In this document: in pieces, positions 1 through 11,105 of the stretch
How positions within the stretch are numbered: position 1 is the first letter of the stretch
How the letters are laid out: each line of letters opens with the position of its first letter
Position numbers and translations under genes: made by a program
Assembly (NCBI GenBank): GCA_964017155.1
Contig: OZ024861.1
Coordinates: 34,132,693 to 34,196,692, forward strand
Length of the DNA: 64,000 bases
Source: Oasisia sp. SBJ-2009
Taxonomy: Eukaryota; Annelida; Polychaeta; Sabellida; Siboglinidae
Direction of reading: 5' to 3'
Notes under the pieces: model-generated
What the model was told of the DNA's origin: nothing
What the model saw: only the letters and a program-made list of their open reading frames with translations
Databases searched by the model: none

Positions 1-342
1 GAGCATTTGCTCCATAACTTTACATAGGATACATGTTAATGAAATGGGTCTGCAATTTACACGGTCTGATTTGAGGTTAGTTTTGTGTATTGGTGTTACT
101 AGTGTATGGAGCCAGTCATCTGGAAGTTTGGAAGTGTTGTATGACTGCTGAAACATGTGTATGATCATTGGGGCTATTTCTGCTGCAGTCTCTTTGAGGA
201 CTCTAGCAAGTAGTTCATCTGGGCCTGTAGGTTGATTTTGATTTTGATTTTGATTTTTCAGTTGCTTAACTACTCCGTCTATCCCAATTTCGAGGAAGGG
301 GATATCGGAGTAGACGGATGGAGTCAGTTGGGGGGGGTGGGG
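1..342 (-). pseudogene. Non-LTR retrotransposon reverse transcriptase fragment, cut by window edge
   Basis: Read on the minus strand from about 345 down to 1, one frame is open to the window edge. It encodes the N-terminal part of a non-LTR reverse transcriptase. A short Asn-Gln repeat leads into PTGPDELLARVLKE, the usual block before RT motif 1. Then come WLHTLVTPIHK and NCRPISLTCILCKVMEQ, which match the conserved start of the RT fingers. Catalytic motifs A-C would lie to the left of the window. The fragment stops at about 342, where sequence identical to the FN3-unit intron begins, so it is a piece inserted into, or recombined with, that intron. No start codon or endonuclease is present here. 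The clade cannot be set from this length. Confidence 0.8.
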
Positions 343-487
343 AAATCACTCAGTTAATTGTCATACTATGTAAATTACTCTTTCCTCATTCATATCAATA
401 AAGTGTATGTGTCCTACAAATGTCAATCTGCTATCAATTATTTTAGTGATCATTAATGTTTTCTTCCTTTACAAATGTTGCGGTTAT
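343..487 (+). repeat. FN3-unit intron, left piece
   Basis: This matches the start of the intron that follows every 252-nt FN3 exon: AAATCACTCAGTTAATTGTC, then the CCTCATTCATATCAATAAAG block. In other copies the exon ends about 45 bp before this point, so an FN3 exon probably lay just upstream and was displaced by the RT fragment or lies outside the window. The match stops in the middle of GTTGCGGTTAT, where the 8.7-kb inverted-repeat element is inserted. It resumes at 9207. Confidence 0.8.
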
Positions 488-519
488 GGTTGAGAGTCAC
501 GCACGAAAACGTCGCCAGT
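488..519 (+). repeat. Left terminal inverted repeat of the 8.7-kb element
   Basis: 32 bp beginning GGTTGAGAGTCACG. It pairs with the reverse complement of 9179-9206 apart from one substitution and a 4-bp CACG insertion. TTAT (484-487) precedes it. Confidence 0.8.
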
Positions 520-1076
520 CAGGTTTAGAAATGGAGAAAAAATAAAATGTTTATGTATTTGAAAATAATTACTTTCATGCGAAAGTACATACATACAGCG
601 TTTTGAAACAATCAATTTCATCATCCAAGCTATTTATGATTTTTTTCGCACCAACTCATCAAACAGTGACGATATATTTGCCAAAATGTCCAATGTATCC
701 TACGTCATCCGCCACATTGTCGTACTAAATATGCATGAATATACTTTAAAATAATGATTAATAAATGAAAATTTCGCGTACTGCAAGCTGATATCATGGC
801 TATGAAGTTTATAGAATTGATTCTTCAGGTTCAGATTATTTTAAATATGATATTTCTTGTTTGCTAAATGTGAGCTTGTTTTGAAGATGCAGAAAAATGT
901 GTAGTTGCAAAGGTTGTCCGTTTTCCAAAAGCCACAGTTATTGAATCAAGTAGGCCACGTAAATGCTTTTGGTACGACGTCTTGCATTGGGATCTTGTGT
1001 TCAATTGCATCAAAATAGTCATCGTCTGAACAAACTATATGGTAGCTGGCGTAGCTTTCCTCAAAGGACGTCCATG

Positions 1077-1622
1077 GATAACGTAGAATACAAACATTTC
1101 TGAACGTTAATGCGCAATATAGATACGTTTTACATATGTAATATTATGAAAACATAATGAATGTTGGGGCTAGTTAAATTAATTAAATATATAGTACCTT
1201 GATATGATTGTTATTAAAATGGTTTGCGTTAAATACATGCGTAATGAATGAAGTTAAGCTAAATCGTGACAGTGTATTCATTCAATCATCAACAACGATA
1301 CAATGCACAATATATTATATCACTTAACACTTATTTTCACATCTGGAGCATTTATGGAAACATCAACAACTGAAATGTCTTGATGAAGTAGCGTAATTAT
1401 CATGACAAATTAAAGTGTACACTGCAGCATGCGGATAACTTAGAATACATACGAATGTAATAAGTTATTATCATTGATCTATTGAAAGATACTGTTAAAT
1501 ACAAGATTACCTGAACATATACTCAACATGTTACAAAGTACTGCAGCACATATGTAACGTTTCATAGCACAGGTATACGTACTCATGTTTCAGCAATCAT
1601 ATTTGCTGATAACGTAGAATAC
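1077..1622 (+). repeat. Left group of GATAACGTAGAATAC motifs
   Basis: The 15-base motif occurs at 1077, 1434 (one change) and 1608, with degenerate forms near 1774-1800. All copies point the same way. The rest of 520-3100 is AT-rich, and I see no coding region in it that I can support. A weak, frame-broken coding look on the minus strand around 2200-2480 was not recognised. Confidence 0.6.
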
Positions 1623-3099
1623 AAAATAATGTTGTGCATTTTGGCAGCATTTTAACATTAGACAGGGATACAACTGTCGTGTTATTACAAGACCACATTG
1701 TTGTCGTATATGACAGAAGAAATAGCAGTGATCTGGTCATTCGTTGTTTTGCAAAATGAGTTTAGTTAACTTAGTTAACGTTGAATACAAATGATGTAGA
1801 ATACAAGATTGGATAACCACATATCAGTTCAGGTGAAATATGATCTCAGCATATAATGGACATTGCCTGAATACATGTTGTGACCTGCCTGTTGGCGCCG
1901 GAGGGACTAATGTTGTCAAGTTGTCCTTACCAATTACCCATAGATCTTCAGGACGTGGGCCTACTGTAACAACCCAAGACAGTATAAACATTTTATCAGC
2001 TTCTCATTTCCCACCCTTCGTCTCCCATCGTACAGTCCTTTACCACATTACCTTGCGCGATTTCGAAGTACTGCCACGACGCAGATATGTCGTACATGAC
2101 CTCGTATAAGACACATCAGATTCACGATTGTGCATTTCCTATACTGACTTGCTTGATTCAACCAACGATGATCTTTATGATGCAATACTGCGCCATTTCA
2201 TCTGGCAGCACCGCAAGGCTCTTGTGTTTCAAGTACACCGTTAACTCCCGTATAGTGTATCTCTGCAGGAGAAACTTTCACTTGGTCCTTAGAGTAGTAC
2301 ACGCTGGTTATTTCCTCCAGAAAATGGCACATGTAGATCTCGGTTAAATCTACTTGCAAAGTGCATTGGGTTTCTGCGAGAGTGTGTTTTAAGAATGGCA
2401 AGGTTCTCGTATTTAGTACGGTTTGAAGGCATCCATGCATCGTCTTTGAAGTCAACATGAATTTCGAAATAGTCTCACATATACAAGTGTCGTTTTTATG
2501 GTTGCATTTTTGTATAGGCGTTGATTTCCAACTTCGGTCAGTTCTTCGCTCGGTGTTTTCGCATCTTTCCCTGGAATTTCATGGATTCTTCTCTTTCCAG
2601 CTTCCGGGGTCAAGTCAACTGTTTTATTTTAGTACATATTGATTGTTTGCTGACTTTCGCGGCTTTTTACTTGAACTTTAAAACAACACAAGTTGAAGAA
2701 GATACCCAAGAGATATTACACGCTACAATTAAATGATAACTGCTCAAAAAACATAGTCATGTGCATTCTACGTTATTTATTCCACGGGTCCCTGAAACGT
2801 AGTTGTTGCATGTGTCTGAATGTGTTGAAATGTTTCTGTTATGAATTCCGCTCGCGTTTCGTTGACTTGATATTATTTGGGTTAATAACAGCATTCCCTT
2901 TCAAATGTTATATATGTAAGTGTGTACTTTACGATATCAATAAATGTTTATATAGTGTCTTATATGTCCTTTGTGCAAAAATGATACACCAGTGACTAGC
3001 TACCATTTTGTTTTTCAGATTTCAGATTTAAAACAGCTGCAAGTGATAGCTTCATTTTGCATACAAAAATAACTAAATCTAAGTGGAATTATACGATAG

Positions 3100-3555
3100 T
3101 AATCTCTCAGTCTCATCACATTGTTTTGTCATAAATGCATTGCTAAATACAAGTTTACCTTTGGTTTTGCAAATTGGGTGTCAGACCCGCAGCAAAACCA
3201 CTTCTGTTTGGATCTGGCCCAAACGCTGCCGTAAGAACGCCATGGAATGTGTTACAATGCTTCCTTCCTCGCGATAACGTAGAATACAGGATAACGTAAA
3301 ATACATCATTTCATTTTACTGAACCATATGTAATTAAATTAGGTATGTATATCATGCACACATTTTATTTCACACAAAAAAACAGGTAATCTTATGTAGT
3401 ATACCTTGAAGGTAAACTTGGGAAAGAAACAATTATCATTATGAAGGGAATCTAGCTAGTACAACGTCACATTTGTTTGTCATGCATGCACTGCTAAATG
3501 CAAATTTATGTTTGGTTTTGCAAATTGTGTGTTAGACCCGTAGCAGAACCACTTT
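3100..3555 (+). repeat. ~350-bp tandem repeat, left part
   Basis: About 1.3 units of a ~350-bp repeat: the block TTTGGTTTTGCAAATTG is at about 3160 and again near 3510. Each unit carries ACAATGCTTCCTTCC followed by the GATAACGTAGAATAC motif (3273 and 3290). The second unit is interrupted after CACTTT by the nested retrotransposon and continues at 8043. Confidence 0.75.
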
Positions 3556-3923
3556 GATATGATTTGCGGTTACATGAGATAAGACGTGTGTTTTCGGAGC
3601 TCCACTACATAGCATGATTTGATAAGTTGTACGCGTATAATAGACATTCCGACTGTCAAGTGAGTAAAACAGTATCCTGCTATTTTACATATGTGAACAA
3701 GTTCACAACTACGACAGTGAAAAACGACAAAAGTCGTACAATTTATCGGTAGAACTGGAAATATCGCCGAGTTTGGCTGTATGGCGCGGTAAATTCCATC
3801 CCCGGTGACACATTGTGAGTTCTGAGTGCCTACGAAGAACAATAGCAGCGACCGGTGACAACGATAGTGTGACCGTTACAGGCTAATCGCGTGTCACTCA
3901 CGTTGATTGTTAGCCACACCACC

Positions 3924-4700
3924 ATGCCGAAACAAAGGCCGACCAAGTCCGCTGCAAGTGGGTGTTCAGCGGAGGCCCTGAGTGGTGACATTCACATCGA
4001 CGCGGATGACACCGGGAGTCACGATGCCTTTGTTAAGAAGCTACTACAGGTCCAGCAAGACGCCTTCCAGGCATGTCTGCAGAGCGCTATCGCCGAGATT
4101 AACCGGAGGGTAGACAACTTCATGCGGGAAACAACAACCTCGCTGACTGAACTTCGAGTCAGTCTACAATATACGCAGACGCAGGTAGACGAACTCACTG
4201 CGAAGCAAACAAACGACAACGTTGACGACCTGGGAAGAAAACTGCGCGACTGTGAAGACACCATCGCCAGAGTTGAACGCACCGTCGACTACCAGGAAAA
4301 CCAGTCCCGACGGTCCAATCTGCGATTCGACGGCATTCCGGACGCAGAAAACGAAACCTGGGAACAGGCGGAAAAAAACGTGCGCCGAGAAATGACAACA
4401 TCGCTGGAACTTCCGGAAACTCAAGTACGCGCCATGACGATCGAGCGGGCACACCGAACGGGCCGCACTGGATCGAAAGCCCGGACCATCGTGGCCAAAT
4501 TCGCTCAGTACAAAGACCGCGAGCTCGTGCTTGCGGCGGCCAAGAAAAAACGACCTCGTGGGATATATGTGAACGAAGACTACTCGCAGAGAATTATGGC
4601 GAGGCGCAAAGAACTTCTCCCCAAAATGATGAAAGCACGCGAAGAAGGGAAGATCGCTTACCTGTCGTTTGACAAGTTGGTGGTAAGAGATCGTGATTAA
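3924..4700 (+). CDS. Retrotransposon ORF1 protein, L1-ORF1p-like
   Basis: Intact 258-residue reading frame. I start it at the ATG at 3924, in context ACCATGC; the frame is open further upstream but without ATG. Residues ~36-130 are rich in E, K, Q, L and V with heptad-like spacing, a likely coiled coil. They are followed by RRSNLRFDGIP (~131-141), then basic blocks (AHRTGRTG, AAKKKRPRG) and a C-terminal MARRKELLPKMMKAREEG helix. This order of coiled coil, RRM-like core and basic C-terminal domain is that of L1-type ORF1 RNA chaperones, which are found in several non-LTR clades. By family it would trimerise and coat the element RNA. It lies 41 bp before ORF2. No disrupting mutation was seen. 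Confidence 0.85.
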   Translation: MPKQRPTKSAASGCSAEALSGDIHIDADDTGSHDAFVKKLLQVQQDAFQACLQSAIAEINRRVDNFMRETTTSLTELRVSLQYTQTQVDELTAKQTNDNVDDLGRKLRDCEDTIARVERTVDYQENQSRRSNLRFDGIPDAENETWEQAEKNVRREMTTSLELPETQVRAMTIERAHRTGRTGSKARTIVAKFAQYKDRELVLAAAKKKRPRGIYVNEDYSQRIMARRKELLPKMMKAREEGKIAYLSFDKLVVRDRD

Positions 4701-4741
4701 AAGCATGTAAATGCAAAATCATTAAACGACGAACACTCATA

Positions 4742-7700
4742 ATGCCTGTACATACTGAACTCTTTTACGAACACGAAATAGACACTGAATGTTTATTGTA
4801 TAATGATTTGCCTACACAGTGCAGATATTTCACCCCTGCATAGTTTTCAACAAACTTTAGCGGTACTGATCGGGCAAACAATCTGAGTGTTATACACTTC
4901 AATGCCCGGAGTCTAAAAGCCAACTTAAATAAGATTAAGGACACTCTTCGAGAACTAGAGTATAAGTACCATATTATTGCAATTTCCGAAACTTGGTTTA
5001 AAGAAAACAATTGGGATGGAAATGAAGTAACTAATTTTCATGACGCATTTTTAGGTTACAAATTGTACTGCAACTCCAGAAACAACAAAACAGGCGGTGG
5101 TGTTGCCATATTTGTATGCGAATCTCTACTTAGGAATTGTGAATCTCCTAATATATGCCTGCGGAACGTATCATATGCGATTGATGAATGTTTCGAAAGT
5201 ATTTTTATTGAACTACAGATCAGTAAACATTCAAAAATCAATGTCGGCTGTATATACAGAGCACCGAATACTAGCATTAGCAAATTTAATGAAAATTTAT
5301 CATATATACTAGGACATCTTACCAGTAAAGTGGTGTACATATGTGGTGATTTTAATATAGATCTATTACACTGTGAAGAACAAACTGAATCGAAACATTT
5401 CGTTGATCAAATGTTCAGTTCTGGATTGTATCCCTTGATCACTAGGCCAACAAGAATAACAGGCACGACTGCAATTATAATAGATAACATTTTCTGTTCT
5501 GAGCTATGCAGAAACAAAATGTGCGGCATTGTTTTAAGCGATGCTACGGATCATATGCCAATTTTCGTTCTGTGTGATAATAGTACTTACGTGACCAATA
5601 ATAATGATCAAAAAGTGAAGTATAACAGAACATTGGACGATGAAGCTTTAAGCAAATTTGAACAAGACTTAAGCCATACAAACTGGGAAACTGTACTGAA
5701 CGAATGTAATCCCAATTTAGCATACTTGCAATTTATGCAAATACTAAGTAACACCTACAACAATGCTTGTCCTGTCAAAATAAGAATGTATACAAACAAC
5801 ACTAAACGGAAGGAAAAACCTTGGATATCAAGAGGCCTAAAAAATGCTTGCATTAAAAAAAATAACTTGTACTTAGCATTTCTAAAAAGAAGGTCATTGT
5901 TAACAGAAAGTCGTTATAAAAACTACAAAAACAAGTTAACAAAAATCTTGCGTATTGAAAAAAAGAACTATTATAGACAGAAACTCGAAGAGTGTAAGGC
6001 CAACACTAGTGAAACGTGGACAATTCTTAACACTATAATTGGCAAAAGAAAGTCGGAAGCAAAATATTCAAATGAATTCATTGTTGATAACGATCGAGTA
6101 ACATTAGACAACGAAGAAATTGCTAATCATTTCAATAACTTCTTTGTTAACATAGGTACAATCTTATCTAACAGTATAGAGCCATGCCAAGGAACACAAC
6201 CGACTGACTTTCTAAAAAACCAGGTATCAGAGTCAATGTATATGTATCCCGTTACTGAGAAAGAAGTAAGCGAAATTGTGTCAGGGTGCAAAAGTAAGAC
6301 TTCGTATGGACACGACGAAATCAGCATGAAAACTGTTAAACATGTAATAAAGCAAATTGTAAGACCTTTAACCTATATATTTAACAGATCATTAATCACC
6401 GGAATATTTCCAAATGACATGAAAACGGCAAAAGTTATTCCAGTTTTTAAATCATGAGATCGTCTCCAATTTTCTAACTATAGACCTATATCACTGTTAC
6501 CCCAATTCTCCAAAATACTAGAAAAAATATTTAATAAAAGGTTAATGTCATTCATTGAAAATCATCACGTATTGACTGACGGGCAATATGGCTTCAGAAG
6601 TAATCACTCAACTTCATTAGCGTTAACCGAATTTGTCGAAAAGGTAACTTCAGCAATAGATAAACAAGAAAGCACTATCGGGGTCTTTATTGATCTGAAG
6701 AAAGCATTTGACACCGTTGATCATAAAATACTGCTAAGTAAGTTACAATGTTATGGAATAAGGGGTTTGGCACTAGATTGGATTAAAAGTTATTTAGCCA
6801 ATCGAGGTCAGTATGTGTGCTATAACAACAGTAATTCAGAGCTAAAGAATATCAAGTGTGGAGTCCCATAAGGATCAATCCTGGGCCCAGTACTATTTAT
6901 TTTATATATAAATGACATGTGTGAAGTGTCAAAATTGCTTAATATTATTTTGTTTGCAGATGACACTAGCATTTTTTACTCAACTAGGAATATTGTGGAT
7001 ATAACATGTACAGTTAATAACGAACTAGAAAAACTAGATATATGGTTCAGAGTTAATAAATTATCGCTTAATGTGAACAAAACCAATGTTATCTTGTTTA
7101 CAAATAAAAAACAACTTATACCAACAGTAAACATTGTTTTGAATGGAAAGAACATTGAGCAGGTGTCACATACAAAATTCCTTGGTGTAATCATTGATGA
7201 AAACTTAACGTGGAGAGAGCAGATAAAAACGGTTGAAACGAAGGTATCAAAAAGCATAGGTGTTTTGTATAAAACAAAGGATGTTCTTGATATTCAAGCA
7301 TTACGCACGTTATACCAATCACTTGTTGAACCATATATGTCTTATTGCTGTGAAATATGGGGAAATACGTATCCGTCTAGAGTAAGAAAACTCTCTCTGC
7401 TACAGAAAAAAGCTATACGAATAATATATAGTCTTGATTACCATGGTCATACATCTGTATTTTTTCACTGTTCAAGAATTCTTAAACTTCAAGATTTAAT
7501 TACACATAGGACTATGGTTATGCTTTATAAAGCAAACAACCACTGTTTAGAAGGTCGTGTACAAGCGTTCTTTGAACAAACTGCAGCCGTACACAAGTAT
7601 GATACCAGACAATCTAAACTATTTTATGTTAAAAAAGCGAACACCACCCATAGACTACTGTCAATTACTGTCAGAGGAATACACGTATGGAACGGTCTTG

Positions 7701-7780
7701 AAAGTAATATAAGACAGTTGCCAAGTTTACAACATTTAAAAAAAAGTTTAAAGTCGACGTTACTTTCTTCGTATTTATGA
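4742..7780 (+). pseudogene. Retrotransposon ORF2, endonuclease plus reverse transcriptase, three stops
   Basis: One frame of 1012 codons from the ATG at 4742, broken only by TAG at 4841, TGA at 6455 and TAA at 6869. The APE-type endonuclease comes first: HFNARS (~52-57), ISETW (~81-85), GDFNID (~201) and the catalytic SDATDHMP (~266-272). The RT follows: NYRPISLLPQFSKILEK, YGFRSNHSTS, motif A FIDLKKAFDTVDH (~650-662), motif B GVP-stop-GSILGPVLF, and motif C ILFADDTS (~738). A C-terminal part contains LVEPYMSYCCEIWG and ends at 7780. By family the protein nicks the target and primes reverse transcription of its own RNA. The stop inside motif B removes the active site from any translated product. 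The same clade appears again at 53.8-55.6 kb. Confidence 0.9.
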
Positions 7781-8042
7781 ACAATTAACACAATGCAAAA
7801 AAAAAATATTATTGTTGGTTCTATTAAATCTAATAACTTTTATTATAACTATTACGCATTTTAGTTGAGAAGGGCATAGCGCCTTACAAGTCATATGACT
7901 TCTGCTATGTCCTTTTAACAACAACACCGATATTATATTGTATTGTCGTTACCATTATGTATTGTATTATTTTTCATACTATGTTGTATATTCCTGTGTT
8001 GCTGTTGTTAAATAAACATTCATTCATTCATTCATTCACTTT

Positions 8043-8640
8043 CGTTTGAAACTAGCCTAAGCGTAGCCACAAGAACGCCATAGAATGCGTTACAATGCTT
8101 CCTTCCCCGCGATAACGTAAAATACATCATTTGGTATTATTGAACCATATGCAATTAAATTAGGTATGTATATCATGCACAACTTTTATTTCACAAAATA
8201 AATAAGGTAATCTCGTATAGTGTACCTTAAATATAAACTCTGAAAACAAAATTATTTAATTATGAAGGGAATCTAGCTAGTACAATATTACATTTGTTTG
8301 TTATGCATGCATTGCTAAATAGAAAGTTATCTTTGGTTTTGCAAATTGTGCGTTAGACCCTCAACAGAACCACTTTCGTTTGGATATGGCATGACATTTG
8401 CCATAAGAACGGTATAGAATGTGTCATTGTGCTTCCTTCCCCACGATATCGTAGAATACCGGATAAAGTAAAATACACCATTTGGTATTACCGAACCATA
8501 CGTGATTAAATTAGGTCTCTATAATATGCACACCATGTATTTCACAAAGGAACCAAGGTACCCTCATATATTATACCTTAATTGTATACTGGGGAAAGCA
8601 CGTATATGAAAAAAGTCGATAACGTAGAATACATTCTTAA
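8043..8640 (+). repeat. ~350-bp tandem repeat, right part
   Basis: Continuation of the tandem repeat after the nested retrotransposon, about 1.6 further units. The GCTTCCTTCCCC block is near 8095 and 8430, and the TTGGTTTTGCAAATTGTGCG block near 8332. The 15-base motif occurs at 8111, 8445 (one change) and 8618. From 8641 to 9178 the sequence is AT-rich, with only a degenerate motif near 8805. Confidence 0.75.
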
Positions 8641-9178
8641 CGAGGACGCTTTTTGTCTGCCACGTTGATGTCTTCTGACGATCAGAAAAGTTGCCTATGC
8701 TCGTGGTTTATGTTTTTAGGTGACAACCCCATGTATGTGTGTTACGCAGACATACTTTCCAATTAGATAGCACTTCATTGATACACAATTATGATATATA
8801 GTATGCGGATAACGTAAAAAAACATGAATTTTGTAGACAGGTTATATACGTGGATAAGGTAAGTAAAATAGATGCGAATATTTTAGAGAACATCATAATA
8901 TAATAGACATGTATTCACAGAATGAACCAAAACATGTAGTTAAGCAGCTAACAGTTACTAAATGTTACAATTACCATCCTTTTTAATACTACCCTTTGCT
9001 GTGGACAAGCCAAAATGGGATTTGTTGTGTCTTTCATAGCCACAAACTCATACAAATTATCATACTACTATGACAACACAACTATCGCAAGATAAGCCGA
9101 GCGCCTTTTGACTAAGCTATTTATATTGCCAATAAAGCCATACCACTAATTGTATAGACCAAAAACACAATATTTGCT

Positions 9179-9206
9179 ACTGGCGACGTTTTCGTGACTT
9201 TCAACC
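9179..9206 (-). repeat. Right terminal inverted repeat of the 8.7-kb element
   Basis: 28 bp ending TTTCAACC, followed by TTAT (9207-9210). After that the FN3-unit intron continues with ATTCAGGATGCAAGACCAG, exactly as in sister introns. Confidence 0.8.
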
Positions 9207-10348
9207 TTATATTCAGGATGCAAGACCAGAAGAATGTTTCGCATCATTAAATGTTGATATTACATGTCCTCCAATAATATTAAGCCATCATGTCTATATT
9301 TAGGTATATTTCCATACAATGGAATATCGCAGAATGACAACAACAAAGATAGCATTGTTGCTACATAAAAACAAACCACAGCTGTTGTCCGTCATTTTAG
9401 TTTGATTGGTGTTGCATGATATTCCAGCAATATGTAAAGAATCAATCTCTGTTTTTAAATTGATTCTATTCCGTTCCAGAACTCGTTCTGGGAGTTACAG
9501 AGACCAAATAAATTGGCCAAAGAAAATATAGTTTTAGTCTTAGAACCACGTAAAATATGGACCCCAACATTTGAGTAAGAAATGGAGGAATAAAATGTGT
9601 ATTATACACAGATATTTATGGAAGTCAGCCTAAATCTAGGAGTGGGGTTGTTATGCATCCGGTCACCTAAATTACACATGAACGCCACACCAATATATTC
9701 GCTAGATATGAATCACTGAGCTTGCTGCTACATGGGTGATTAATTATGTAGCCCAATTTTTATGAATATTCATGGTTTCACAGTGAACCAAAGAGTGATC
9801 TTGTTGGATAAAACCAAACTGTAACTTGAAACGCTAAGTCTTTTTATATGCAGTCTTGATGTCAAAGTCATTAAAAATCACATGTGTAATGAAATATGGG
9901 CATGTATTTATAAAAAATAATTATGTTAAATGGTTTACTACACGATTGCATACGTCACAAAGAGTTTAACGCTTTAAAAGTATCCCCATGTGAAAGTATC
10001 ACTTACGTCATGCTAGTCCCGTTTCTAGTCAATGCAAACTTGCAAGAGAGTTGCCTCTATGTCAGTCACCGAATAAACGTTAATGCCAGAGTTGAAGATG
10101 CCACCGTCAGCCTTGACATGTTTATAACGTGTAAGTTTACGAGGTTTGCTCAATCGCAAGCAGCTGAGACAATAATTGGATGAAATGTGGGTTCGTTGTT
10201 TCTCTCAGATATATGTACATGCAACAACGATTAGACGAGATGTAGGTTCGCCATTCCTCAAGATCACAGATGGACATGAATATGTTCCGTTGCAATGTGG
10301 GTTCAATGCTTCTCTTGGTTGTAGGCAGTCTCATTGTCGACCGGTGGT

Positions 10349-10557
<209 letters not shown>

Positions 10558-10584
10558 GCAACACCTTTCTAATACATAGTGAAT

Positions 10585-10905
10585 CTGTCCATTATGTAGA
10601 GCGCAAATGCTCAGGGGTAGAGGTTCACACTTTCGAATAACAGAACCCAGGTTCGAATCTTGTGTCGTTGTGCTAAACCTTGTGCACGTTTTTCACTCAA
10701 CATTGTTCCAGTTCTCTCAGCTGTATAAACGAGTACCTGGTTATAGACAGTGGTAGATATGAGTATGAGCAGCCTTCGCGTTTTCAGTGCATCATGGCTG
10801 GTGCTTCCCAGAGACGCTGTGGTAGTGTTTGATTAAACTGAACAGCAATTTGAGCAGTCCTGAGGACTGGATACTGCGCTAAATGAGAACTTATTTTTTA
10901 CTTTG
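10585..10905 (+). mobile_element. tRNA-derived SINE, copy 1
   Basis: The head resembles a tRNA: GCTCAGGGGTAGAGGTTC (box-A-like) and, ~30 bp on, CCAGGTTCGAATCTTG (box-B-like). The body runs to CACTTT- or TTTGAGCAGTCCTGAGGACT and a tail TACTGCGCTAAATGAGAAC. The same element sits at the same intron position in four other units. Confidence 0.7.
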
Positions 10906-11105
10906 CCATGCCTAACTGTCATAATTACATTAGTAGACAGACTGGTCAACTGAGTTGCCTTTATTACATAATCCCGACATACGGGCAACAATCTGCAACT
11001 CAATAAGCTACCATTATCACAAACAAAAGCTCAGGCAATAAGACTTTAAAAAATCAACAAAAAGCAAAAATGCTACACTCACATGTCGACCATGTACCAT
11101 ACCAT

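Larger units (their letters stand above)
3556..8036 (+). mobile_element. CR1/L2-like non-LTR retrotransposon, full-length-looking, nested
   Basis: A 4.5-kb element inserted inside a tandem-repeat unit of the 8.7-kb element, with CACTTT on both sides (3550-3555 and 8037-8042). Layout: ~370-bp 5' leader, ORF1 (3924-4700), 41-bp gap, ORF2 with an endonuclease and a reverse transcriptase (4742-7780), and a ~255-bp 3' tail. The tail ends AAATAAACATTCATTCATTC, a 4-base microsatellite tail rather than poly(A). This layout and the short-repeat tail fit the CR1/L2/Jockey group. ORF1 is intact; ORF2 has three in-frame stops and no frameshift that I can see. It is therefore a young but dead copy. Confidence 0.85.
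488..9206. mobile_element. 8.7-kb element with terminal inverted repeats and TTAT target duplication
   Basis: Inserted in the FN3-unit intron: the empty site in sister introns reads GCGGTTATATTCAGG, and here TTAT appears on both sides (484-487 and 9207-9210). The ends are inverted repeats, 488-519 and 9179-9206. They start GGTTGARAGTCACG and share AAAACGTCGCCAGT; the left copy has 4 extra bases. About 4.5 kb of the length is a nested retrotransposon (3556-8036), leaving about 4.2 kb of its own. That part is AT-rich, with about ten copies of a 15-base motif (GATAACGTAGAATAC and variants) and a ~350-bp tandem repeat. I found no transposase, so it looks non-autonomous or badly decayed. The 4-bp duplication and the TIR do not let me assign a superfamily. 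Confidence 0.75.

Noticed and set aside
1840..2458. Possible genes on either strand in the 8.7-kb element
   Set aside because: The frames are short, overlap each other on both strands and match no family I know; weak minus-strand coding-like stretches need frameshifts to join.
4164..4706. 180-codon minus-strand frame opposite ORF1
   Set aside because: It is a shadow of the intact plus-strand ORF1, which has the recognisable coiled-coil protein.
3100..8640. CRISPR-like array from regular repeats
   Set aside because: The repeats are long tandem units in eukaryotic DNA without short spaced identical repeats or cas genes.
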